NCBI GenBank assembly: GCA_012934845.2
Contig: WNNJ02000144.1
Coordinates: 30,094 to 94,093, forward strand
Direction of reading: 5' to 3'
From: Pomphorhynchus laevis
Taxonomy: Eukaryota; Acanthocephala; Palaeacanthocephala; Echinorhynchida; Pomphorhynchidae
Length of the DNA stretch: 64,000 nt
A program made the translations under genes and the position numbers. Of this stretch, positions 24,235-34,239 are shown in pieces. Below the pieces are notes generated by a model, which worked only from the letters and a program-made list of their open reading frames with translations, was not told the DNA's origin and ran no database searches. The first letter of the stretch is position 1, and every line of letters begins with the position of its first letter.

Positions 24235-25024
24235 TATATTATATATTAATAATTTATTTAACGTGACAAATGCGTACCAACTGCATGTTTACAAGTCCAC
24301 TAACAAAAAAGAACACATCAAAAGTCATAGATTAATTAGTTAATTGTTGAAATGTAATCGGATTTGGGGTTTAAAACACGGCATTGAGGTTGATTGGCGT
24401 ATATGAATAGGTAGATGATTCCACGAGAGAAGATCAGCCACAACCAATGAGCGGAAGACAAAAGAGGTAGAGTAGTTTGGGACATAAAAAGAAGGGAATT
24501 ACTGAACGCAAGGAACAGTAAACGGGACGAGAATTGTCGATAAAATTAAGGTTGAGAAATGAAAGGATATGAGAAGTTATAAGGCGAAAAGCAATGATAA
24601 GAAGACGGATTTGAACACGACAATAAATAGTAGACAAATCGAGAGAAACAAGATTGTGAGATGTATGATCAAAACGACGAAGACGGATTAGAACTCGGAC
24701 GGATGCATTGATGATGCGATGTAAAGGAAGAAGAGTGGATTTAGGTGAGTTGGAAAATAGACTAAGACAGTAATCAAGTCTTGAGAAAATGAGAGAAGAT
24801 ATGAGAGTCATACATGAAGGGAAATCGATCAATCTACTAATTTGACGGAGGGTGCGGAGAATCAAGGTAGATGAGCGTCCTTTATCTCTAACAAAAGGTT
24901 TAAGTGAAAGTCTGCTGTCGAAATGGAAGCCTAGGAAAACGAGATTGTCAAAGATATGAAGAATTGTAGAATTTAATGATACGGAGAGAGATACTACGCC
25001 GAAGCGTCGAGGAAGGATCCACAT
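24235..25024 (-). mobile_element. Family A' retrotransposon fragment A6
   Basis: A 196-codon minus-strand frame (25024-24434) starts MWILPRRFG, the segment just after the YADD motif in family A. It continues through FVRDKGRSSTLILRTLRQIS and RRFDHTSHNLVSLDLST. The subfamily-typical YCRVQIRLLIIAFRL is shared with A5. The 3' end has ACATGC-AGTTG-GTACGC in place of the perfect hairpin, then TTAAATAAATTATTAATA. It is 5' truncated exactly where element Y begins. Confidence 0.75.
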
Positions 25025-25189
25025 TAAGAAAATTGTCTTGGTTAAAACATTGTCTTGGTTATTATAATTCTTACATAACTACTTACAATCATTTTTGGAT
25101 CTTGTGCATCGTGTTACAACGATTTCAACGATTAATACAATTTCAACAATTGCAATAATTTCGATTGTTTAAATACACGACCAATATGG

Positions 25190-26456
25190 GCTAAAAGAAG
25201 CGTGTGCAGTCATCAGTCAAAGTCTTGAACTACGAATCAAATCAAGAACAGTGTTCAAACCAGGATGTGATATTTGGACATCAGTAACCGGTACAACTAA
25301 TCAACTTATCGATTTCAAGATGAAAACATTCCTATGGGGCTACTGTGCGTCAGCTGAACTGGACTCACTACGTGCCTTGATTCAAAAAACTCTAAACAGC
25401 CAAGCCTGTACACAATTTTTTTCATAATTTTTCGTCAATACAACATAATAATGACGGTCATGATACTAGGCAGCAATCAACTCTATGCATTGATGACAAT
25501 GGTATTTTATTGTCTAACATTATTGAGTCGTCGTCGGTAATTAATCATTGTAAATTGAATGATATGGGAAATTGTGAAGAAGATAAAACCGACGAGGGAA
25601 ATTGTGTAGAAGAAATTCTACATAGGACACCTAAAGATAACCAGCTTTTACAATTTCCAGTGGATGTTTCAGCATCAGTTGTCAAGTCGGTATCGATAGG
25701 ACTCGAACCAGAGTCCAATGCTCAAAGTGGAAATGAAATCATATCTAGGTCATCCATAGAGGAGAGCAACGAGCGAAATTGTACAGATGATAGTAGTAAT
25801 AATCGATACACCTCCCTAGACAAACCCGTTAAAGTGAACTATCGTAATACAAATGTCCATTTAGATTGGTCCTGAAAGCGACAGTTGATTCCACGAGATA
25901 GAACTATAATAATGACCGATATTGCTGAGTCGTCAGCAATAAACAATCAACATAGCTTAAATGATGGCCTCGATAAAGTTAGGTCCATATTGGGACGTGT
26001 GTTATCTGATTGTGATTCTCAATTTATAACATCCTTGAAAGTAGTTTCCCTCTTTCGCATAGGTAAATCTGATGATACAATTGCGAAACCTCGCTTATTA
26101 AAAATAGTATTCAGTGACAAAGAGTACTTTAGTGTTTTGTTAAGAAAATCTTATAGACTTAGTGGTACTGGCATTCGATTACTTAGAGACTTAGACCCGT
26201 CATATAGAGAAAAGTTAAAGCTGGCTAAGATTGAGCTACAAAAAATACTCAAAATTGGGGAGCGAAATCTTAGGATTCAAAATTTTTAAGTAGTGCGACG
26301 CCGCCCTTGTGTGTTTTGGACAATGTTACCCTCACACGACAAAATTTCACATGCATTCGACCTCTCGAGCTGCGTCGTACCTATCAAAGAAATAACGAAA
26401 GTCCATATGTAACCAAAATAACAGATATTTATTGTGAAAAATTTATAAATGGTTAT
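25190..26456 (+). pseudogene. Element Y ORF1 and ORF2 start
   Basis: The 5' leader (25025-25190) has CTTGGTTATTATAATTCTTAC and ACAACGATTTCAACGATTA repeats like other leaders here. A broken PHD-like start reads CDIWTSVTGTTNQ near 25270. Frames 25510-25875 and 25885-26289 give the middle and the conserved C-terminal block: DIAESSAINNQ, SLFRIGKS, KPRLLKIVFSDK, SYRLSGTGIRLLRDLD and GERNLRIQNF, then a premature stop where relatives read VVRRRP. The ORF2 start overlaps here in a further frame and is open to the X insertion at 26456. Confidence 0.7.
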
Positions 26457-26529
26457 TATTAATGTTTCAACAGCACATAAAAGCATGGCTTAATTGGCTG
26501 GTTCACTGCAGAAAATTAATAAAATATAA

Positions 26530-26758
26530 TAAAAGTATCACAAATACGAAAAAGCAGCTTTCCCCATGGCATCATCCATCCGTAATTTCTTTTTGAATTC
26601 GTTAATATTGCTACTGCACACTGTTGACTCTCCAAGCATATTCCACTGAGATACAACTCGCCGATCAAATTGGACAGCTGGTGATTTTCTTATCCTTTCA
26701 CGTCGCAGGGTTAAACCATGGCCTCGGAGGATATTGGATGAGCGCAAATGAAGACAAT
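26530..26758 (-). pseudogene. Element X ORF2 C-terminus
   Basis: Minus-strand text RSSNILRGHGLTLRRERIRK, then VQFDRRVVSQWNMLGESTV and INEFKKKLRMDD, is the usual end of the RT protein in these families (compare RALRGHNFTLAHRRV in B1). It is the continuation of the RT at 51761-53468 after removal of N1. A 3' UTR follows to about 26457. Confidence 0.75.
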
Positions 26759-27312
26759 TATTATTATTATTAATTGACAACAAATTGAGCCGAGGCTCTT
26801 TACAAGTTGCTTCACAAAATAAAAAGAATAAAAAGAATAAGAGTCGTTTTGTCCCTCCCTCATCAGATAAACTACTGAAAATCCCACCGTTGTCTTGAGA
26901 AGGAAGGGTCATCATCCAGTAGGGCGCAAAAACTTGAAGCAGTAGACGACAAAACGGTCGCACTCTGAAGCGAATTCCAAGATCGTACGACTCGTTTGGC
27001 AAAGCAGGAAACTGCATGCATGTACCTTTGTGTTTTCAGCATCAGGGGGTGTCCGCGAAGAGAAGGTTGACCTCTCAGTTGCAGTAGATGTGACAGTGGA
27101 TGATCTTTAGTATGCAGAATTTTCCAAACAAGAGAGATCTCGCTTGTCACGGATATATCGCAGACAAGGCATATTTAATATCTGGAGGCGTTTCGCGTAG
27201 CCATAGATATGCAGCCCTGAAACTAATTTAGTTGTTGATCTAAACACTTTCTCCAATGCACGACGCTCATAAGTAGTTTCGGGATAACATGCTGGCGATG
27301 CGTATAAGATAT
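26759..27312 (-). pseudogene. N1 ORF2 C-terminus, 3' UTR and tail
   Basis: On the minus strand from 27312: ILYASPACYPETTYERRALE, VFRSTTKLVSGLHIYGYAKR and MPCLRYIRDKRDLS, then after frame breaks LRGQPSLRGHPLML and RVVRSWNSLQSATV. This is the piece missing from the RT at 31864-34221, displaced by B1. The 3' UTR has a TTTATTCTTTTTATTC pyrimidine tract, the hairpin GAGC-CTCG-GCTC (26787-26798, minus) and an (AAT)n tail at about 26759-26772. Confidence 0.75.
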
Positions 27313-27360
27313 TAAAAAAATTTAGGACCTTAAAAAAATTTTGGTTCTTATAAACATACA

Positions 27361-27510
27361 TTCCAGATTTCAGTTCCAGATTTCAGTTCCAGATTTCAGT
27401 TCCAGATTTCAGTTCCAGATTTCAGTTCCAGATTTCAGTTCCAGATTTCAGTTCCAGATTTCAGTTCCAGATTTCAGTTCCAGATTTCAGTTCCAGATTT
27501 CAGTTCCAGA
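27361..27510 (+). repeat. 13-bp tandem array, 11.5 units, in the B1 leader
   Basis: Unit TTCCAGATTTCAG repeated without visible variation until it ends in TTCCAGAAAATC. It is followed at 27555-27630 by a looser array of CGACAACC-type units. Both lie between the element start and ORF1. They may act as an internal promoter or repeat-based 5' UTR, as repeat monomers do in some LINEs; this is inference. Confidence 0.9.
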
Positions 27511-27686
27511 AAATCTTGTCCACCAAGATTGTAAAACAATCAAACTACAATCTTCGACGACAACCAACGACAACCTTCGACGACAACTAACGACAACCAT
27601 CCGCTTGACAATTATCGACAACCATCGACGACATCCGAAGTTAAACCATCACTGAAGTTAAACTGATAATATCAAATTGGATATAT

Positions 27687-28904
27687 ATGGTGGGGAAAAA
27701 GTGTAAGAAGCAAGTTAAAAGCCAATGTTTCGCAAGTCCTGTTAAGGACCAATATGTAGAGATAGAGGTGGCATGTTGCTCTGTGAATTGTAACATATGG
27801 TCTAAAATTAATGTTAAAGCGGATGATATTAAAGTAGTTCAATCCGGTAAATTTTGTTGTGGTGTGTGTGCGGCTCGTAATTGTGAATGGAACACTATTC
27901 TTGAGGAAAAATTACAAAATAATATTAAAATGGTGTCAGAGCTTAAGGAGATCGTAACTATGCTACAGAATAGTATTCTCTCTAGTGCATCTGAGGTAAA
28001 TTTACAACGAAAAATACAGCATAAGTTACCTGAGGTGGTGGGTGAGGTGAATTCTATAACTTCGAATAAATCCTTCAATAATGCAGATATCGATCCAAAT
28101 GCACATCGATACCCACATGCAGTTAGCAAGACTACATCGTCAGTTACGGGTTTCACTCCTGTTTGTATCTGGAAGAGAGGTCACTCAAAATCGTATACTG
28201 TTCGCCAAACAGAAAATGAACAAACGCTGACTGTCAACACTCACACAGGCAATGATGTTATACAGAACTCAGCTACTAGTAATGACAGTGTGGTTTTACA
28301 TAAAGAGTGCGTAAACGAGCACATTAAGGAAGCTCATTTCATATCATCTCAATCAATGAATGCCTCTAGAGCGAGTTCTCCGGTGCAGCAAATGTCTACT
28401 TTCTCACAACTGCGTAAACAGCATGATCCTTTGCGTTCTATTATTTTCGCCAATGTGTCGGAATCAAGCTCTGTCAATATCCAAAACCGACTAAATGAAG
28501 ATTTGTCTAGGGTACGTAATATTCTCACGATCGTTTTGGCACAATCCCCAGAAGAGATAGTATCTAGTATTAAAATAGTTGCTTTATTCCGCATAGGGAG
28601 AAAAATTAACGATCGTCCTAGACTGCTAAAAGCCATTCTGACAGATCCAAAAGCCGTTAAGACCATCTTTAGGAACTCTTATCGTCTCCAAGGTTCGTCT
28701 GCAAGATTGTTAAAAGATCTCGACGTGAATGAACGTAAGCTTCTACGTGAAGCTAAACAATGTTTGAAGTCTCGTATTGAAGCTGGTGAGTCAAACTTGA
28801 CAATTCGAAATTTTCAGGTTGTGCGGAGGAAGACTCAAATACATTGGATGCCTCTACAGGTAGATCATTCAATCCTTCCTCCGCCGCTCATAAGTCATTG
28901 GTAA
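27687..28904 (+). CDS. B1 ORF1 protein (PHD-like finger plus conserved C-terminal block)
   Basis: An intact 405-aa frame starting MVGKKCKKQVKSQ. Residues about 30-70 hold VACCSVNCNIWSKI and FCCGVCAA, a C-x4-C / C-x2-C pattern followed by aromatic W, as in PHD fingers of CR1/L2-type ORF1. A polar, probably disordered middle (90-240) follows. The C-terminal block (about 245-385) has IIFANVSESSSVNIQNR, LFRIGRK, DRPRLLKAIL, SYRLQGSSARLLKDL and GESNLTIRNFQVVRRK. The expected role is RNA binding and chaperoning of the element's transcript. The frame ends 61 nt after the ORF2 start. It is undamaged, so this is a young insertion. Confidence 0.8.
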   Translation: MVGKKCKKQVKSQCFASPVKDQYVEIEVACCSVNCNIWSKINVKADDIKVVQSGKFCCGVCAARNCEWNTILEEKLQNNIKMVSELKEIVTMLQNSILSSASEVNLQRKIQHKLPEVVGEVNSITSNKSFNNADIDPNAHRYPHAVSKTTSSVTGFTPVCIWKRGHSKSYTVRQTENEQTLTVNTHTGNDVIQNSATSNDSVVLHKECVNEHIKEAHFISSQSMNASRASSPVQQMSTFSQLRKQHDPLRSIIFANVSESSSVNIQNRLNEDLSRVRNILTIVLAQSPEEIVSSIKIVALFRIGRKINDRPRLLKAILTDPKAVKTIFRNSYRLQGSSARLLKDLDVNERKLLREAKQCLKSRIEAGESNLTIRNFQVVRRKTQIHWMPLQVDHSILPPPLISHW

Positions 28905-31757
28905 TTTCAAATATTTCATATGTGGATAATAAATGTTTAAGAAATATTGTCCATTACTCCTCCCCATTGTGGTCGGCTCTTGAGCGACGTAGCGAGGATT
29001 ATCAGTCATACATACCGATATCGATGGCTCAGCAGACTCTACCCTTAAGCTTAGAATGTTTGTTATTATATACGAACGCCCGTAGTCTTCTTCCAAAAAT
29101 TGACGAATTAAAACTCCGCATTGAGAATTCGCATCCGCTATTAGTTGCTATTACTGAAACATGGCTTCATGATAGAATTACTGATGCTGAGATCTGGATT
29201 GAAAATTATACATCTTATCGAGTTGACAGATCTATCTGCAAGGGTGGTGGAGTGATTATCTATGTGCATAATAGTTTAGTGTTTAAATTGCTAGATGTCT
29301 CGTCTCTTCCTACCCTTGGTTCAGTGACTTTAGGCTTAATCTATCGCAATCCCACTTCAGATGTCTGTTGCTTGATCGATTACATTCTAGAGTTTGGTTC
29401 CAAACCAAATCTTTTTATAGTTGGTGATTTCAACTTAGCGACAGTAGATTGGAACACCTACACATCTTCTGTGTGTAGTCCGTCCACGTCATTATTTCTT
29501 GATATGATTAACTCGCTAAACCTTACCCAACATGTTTCAAAATTTACCCGATTTTCCCAAGAAAATCAATCGCTACTTGATATTTGTCTAACATCGAATA
29601 AATACATTATACACAAAGTTACGTACTCCGATCCTTTGGGTAGGTCAGATCACTGTGTTCTCAATTTCTACTCAGATTTTACACGTCCTTCAGCTTGTAG
29701 ATTACAACAGAATTCTTTAAATTATTTTAAAACTAACTTCGAACTTGTGCGTCAGAATCTATTAAGTATTTCATGGCTCAGTCCGTTTTATGTTGGGGTT
29801 GATAAGGCATGCTATCAGTTAGAAGCCACCCTTATGGAATTACTCATACGATTTTCGCCCCGTAAAACCGTTGCAAATCGTATACACCATAAACCTTGGT
29901 TTGACAAAGAGTTAAGGAATGCTTTAAAATTAAAAAAAAATGAAATTCCAGTTGTTTTCTAATAATAGTATTGATTACTGTAGGTATAAAGAGGCCAGAA
30001 ATCGGTTCACATTTCTTAAACGCTTCAAACAATGTCAATTTGAAGAGAAAATTGCTCAAATGTCAATTCATAATCCTAAATCCGTATTCAATTATGCTAA
30101 TTTCAACAACAAAAATAAACACATTGGTTCACTTGTTGATACTGATGGTTGCACATTGATTAAATATGATGACATAGCGAATGCTTTCGCTCAACATTTT
30201 TGCATAGGAGTTCGTAAATCCTCCTCCGTCACCAATGCCTCGTACTGTCCATCGAATATAAACATTCTTCAGATGTTTTCTGTTAATGATGTAGTGCTAG
30301 AGCTCAAGCGGCTTAAATCGTCAGGTTCTATTTGTCCTGATCGTTTACCACCGGTATTTCTCAAGAATATCGCTGATGTTATCGGCATACCACTATATTG
30401 GATTTGTGTCGCCTCCTTGTACTTCGGTTGTGTCCCGATGAATTGGAAACTTTAGTTGATAAGGCCTATTTTGAAGAAAGGTGATCCATCTTCAGTTTAA
30501 AATTATCGCCCGATAAGTCTAACGTGTGTATTCTGTCGAGTTTTGGAAAGGATAATATACCGCATTCTAAGCGATTATCTAGAATCCAACAAATTATTGT
30601 GTAACAATCAACATGGATTTCGAAGGGATCGCTCAACAATCACTAATCTCTTGATTGCCCAGAATAGCTGGGGTTCGTTAGTTGATAAGGGCTTTGATGT
30701 TGATATATTATTTTTTGATTTTTCAAAAGCGTTTGATATGGTTCCACATGACATCTTGATTCAGAAAATGCGTGCTCTAAACATTGATCCACTTATTATT
30801 CGCTGGATAAAAGAATTTTTATCTAACAGATTCTATCAGGTTGTTGTAAATGGTTCTCTTTCTGATCCTTATCCGGTCAATGTTGGAGTTCCGCAGGGTT
30901 CGGTCCTCGGCCCATTGTTATTCTGTATTTTCATTAATGACCTTCCTTCCATTTTGAACTCACACTCTCTTTTATATGCAGACGACCTAAAAATTTGGCA
31001 GGCTATCCGGTCAGATTCGGACACGGTGCTAGTTCAATCGGATATCGACAGCATTTCCAACTGGGCTTATATGAATGGTCTGTCACTGAATATATCAAAG
31101 TGTGCATGTATGCGTTTACAATCACGCAGTCATAGTGTGTATCCAACTTATCATCTTGAGGATCAGAACATTAAAGTAGTAACTCGTCTTAGCGACCTTG
31201 GAATAGTAGTTGCGAATGATTTTTCGACTAGTTGGAATACTGAGTTGGCTTGCTCGAAAGCAAATCGAATGGTTGGGATGATTCGTAGAACTTTTAGTGT
31301 GTTGAGTCCAGTTTCATTTAGAGCACTCGCCAACGCATTTGTGATCAGTCATCTTACCTATGCATCACAATGTTCGTTCCCAAGAACAGTTTACGAGAAA
31401 AGTAGAATTGAAAATGTGCTGCGCCGGGCAACAAAGCTCGTAAATTCAGTTAAAGCCTTACCTTATAATGAAAGGCTAAAAAAACTTGGTATGGTTTCTA
31501 TAAGCGACCTTCGGTTTCGGCGAGATATGTGTTCAACATGGGAAGCTTTACACAAGGGAAATCACGTCTTAAGAGAATTGATGACTGTTCGGAAAAGTCG
31601 GGCTTTGCGTGGACACAATTTTACTTTAGCCCATCGCCGAGTTATACGCTCTAAAACTGTACAATTTGGACACCGAATCGTAGGTAAGTGGAACCGATTA
31701 AGTGAAGAAATTGTCAACTCAAGATCGGTTTCAGCATTCAAACATAAACTTTTGTGA
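28844..31757 (+). pseudogene. B1 ORF2 protein (endonuclease-reverse transcriptase), three lesions
   Basis: The frame starts MDASTGRSF at 28844, inside ORF1. Endonuclease motifs are YTNARSLLPK, ITETWLHD, IVGDFNLATVDW and GRSDHCVLNF. It shifts frame at a run of nine A (29932-29940), then continues from 29940. The in-frame stops are TAG at 30453 and TAA at 30498, just before NYRPISLT. RT motifs are FDFSKAFDMVPHD, VPQGSVLGPLLF and LLYADDLKIW, all with catalytic residues kept. It ends AFKHKLL at 31757. There is no RNase H domain. This copy cannot make full ORF2 protein, but the damage is slight. Confidence 0.85.
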
Positions 31758-31865
31758 CTTTTGTTTGTGAGTCTTTTTTTCTTTACTTTTCCTTTTCTTT
31801 TTTTAACAGTGCAACTGTGAGCTTTGCTCGTCTGTTTGTCGAAATAATAATAATAATAATAATAT

Positions 31866-34221
31866 GGCTCAAGAAAAACGCATTTGCTATGGTATGGTAA
31901 CATAACGGATCTATGCCTATCAGAGCTCGACGAGTATGTCCTATTAAGCGTTTTGTGATGCAACACACATAGTCTGAATGCTTTCGAGTGGATAAGTCAG
32001 CACAAACCCAAACTCCCAAATCTTTATATGAGTTGGTTCTTTCGATACTAATTGAACCAAACTGGTACTCACCTCCAAGATGATCACATGATCTTCGTGA
32101 TATACGCATACATGTACATTTAGCGGAATTGATCCTCAAGTGATTTATAGACCAATTAAATATAACGTCGACGTCGCTTTGTAAATGCTGTTTGTCAAGA
32201 TCGGAAATAATAGGTCGCCAAACTTTAAGATCATCTGCATATAATAAACTTAATGAACTGATATTTGGTATCAAATCGTTGATATAAAGACTGAATAAGA
32301 TGGGACCCAATACACTTCCCTGTGGAACACCTAACAACACTGGAAATGGACTCGACAGCGACTCATTTACTCGTACGACACTTTGTCGGTTGGAAAGGAA
32401 TACACGAATCCAGTTTATGATCCTCTTATCAAGATGAATGTGCTCCAACTTCTCAATAAGACGCGTGTGATTAACTGAGTCGAACGCTTTTGAGAAATCA
32501 AAGAAAATGACATCAACTGGTATGCCTTGATCATAATAGTGATACCAATTTTCACGTGCATGTACAAGATTAGTAGTCGTGGAATAACCTTTTCGGAAGC
32601 CATGCTGTGCTGGGTTCAAAATTTGAAATCTATTTAGAAATTCTATTATTCGTCGCTTAATCAATCTTTCTAGCACACGACAACACACGCAAGTGAGACT
32701 AATAGGCCTATAATTGTCAATGAACGAACTATCCCCTTTCTTATAAATAGGACAGATGATGGAATTCTGCCAATCAGAAGGAACAACGCCAAAAGCAACA
32801 GACGCAGAGAAAATATTGTAAAGCGGATGACATATTATGTCAGCGATGTTGCGCAGATATACTGGCGGTAAGCCATCTGGACCCGCACCTGCTTTGCATT
32901 TAAGTTTCCGAAGCTCTTGGAGAACATCATCACATCGGAAGAAGTCGCTGGTGTCATCTCCGGGCGATTCAAATGTACACGGATCACCCATTGTCACATC
33001 CTTATGGTCAAGATTCAAAGAATGGAAATGATTTCTAAACATATTTGATATCTGCAAAGAATCAGTTATGAATTTCCCATCGTCACGTTGAATACAATTT
33101 ATAGGTTTACAGCGCGTATGCTTAGCAGTCACATACCTAAAGAAAGAGCGGGGATCACGGTGACAGTTTATACTTAGCTGTTTTTCGAAAGATCGCCTAC
33201 CAGTTCGCTTCATGGACGTAACGAGGTTTCGCCATTTCTTATAAGTGCTGAAATTAGCTCTGTCTTTACGATAGTTATTAAAGGCCTTACGTCTCATCTT
33301 TAAAGCATGTTTTATGTCGCTATTAAACCAAGGCGGTAAGATCGATGTCAAACAGTGTTTACTCTGAAGAGGTGAGAAACGATTAAGGAGGTGGTACAGA
33401 GTATCCCTGAAAAACTGCCATGAATATTCGACGCCAACATCATAAGCATCCAACCACTTTACCCCAACGAGATATTTATTTACTAGAGCAAAGTCAGTTC
33501 TGAATGGGTTTACATACGACCTCGGATTTACGCCATGTGAGTAGACATCGCTAAGACCAATCGAAATGACCACATGATCTGAATGACATATTGGGTCCAG
33601 ATAGCTTAATCTATCAAGAATGTCATATGGTACAGTAAGGCATAAATCCAAAAGTGAATGTGAATCCTGTGAAAATCTTGTACTCTGACTGACATGTTGC
33701 TTAAGAGCCAAGCTGTTTATTAAGCCAAGTAGCTTCAAACTCTCGACATCCGAGTCATTGGAAGTGTAATTAACCCAATTGACAGATGGCATGTTGAAAT
33801 CACCGAGTACAACAAATCTATCACAATAACTACTTCTCTCCATTAAAGCAGCTATGCTATCTGTGTTTGATCTTGGAGAACGATACACAGTCAATACCGT
33901 TATTGGGTGTTGACAATATAGCCTAATACACAATGCTTCATTATGGTTAATAGCATCACTAAGAGTTTCAATTACTCGGAATTGAAGCCTATTAGAGATA
34001 TACGCGATAACACCTCCTCCAATCTTCCCTGTTCTATCACTTCTACTTATGCTGTATCCCTCAATGAATATATCTACGTCTGCTATTGACGAGCTAAGCC
34101 AAGATTCTGTGAAAATACCTACATCTGGTACGATATCTTGAAAGAGACATTTTATTTCATCTAACTTATTAAGTAGACTACGAATATTCGAGTAAATGAT
34201 TTTTAAACCACCATTATTTGT
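31866..34221 (-). pseudogene. N1 ORF2, endonuclease and RT core
   Basis: One uninterrupted minus-strand frame from the A3 junction at 34221 to the B1 junction. It gives GGLKIIYSNIRSLLNKLDE, FTESWLSSSIADV, GGGVIAYIS, VLGDFNMPSVNW and CHSDHVVISI (endonuclease). WFNSDIK and NYRPISLTCVCCRVLERLIK follow, then FDFSKAFDSVNHT, GVPQGSVLGPILF and LLYADDLKVWRP (RT). All catalytic residues are present. The frame is cut in AFFLSH, where B1 inserted, and its start lies at 38965, beyond A3. Length and motif order fit a CR1/L2-group ORF2. Despite being the host of several insertions, the coding sequence itself is well preserved. Confidence 0.85.
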
Positions 34222-34239
34222 AAAAAAAAAGATTTATGA

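Larger units (their letters stand above)
27313..31863 (+). mobile_element. Non-LTR retrotransposon B1, nearly intact
   Basis: A full-length copy of about 4.55 kb. The leader begins with CCTTAAAAAAATTTTGG and TTCTTATAAACATACA (about 27328-27360), followed by the 13-bp array and CGACAAC repeats. ORF1 is intact (27687-28904). ORF2 (28844-31757) has one frameshift and two stops. The 3' UTR has a pyrimidine tract, the hairpin GAGC-TTT-GCTC (31819-31829) and an (AAT)n tail to 31863. It interrupts N1's RT between LSH and ILYAS. The near-identical partial copy B2 lies at 50416-51230. Confidence 0.85.
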
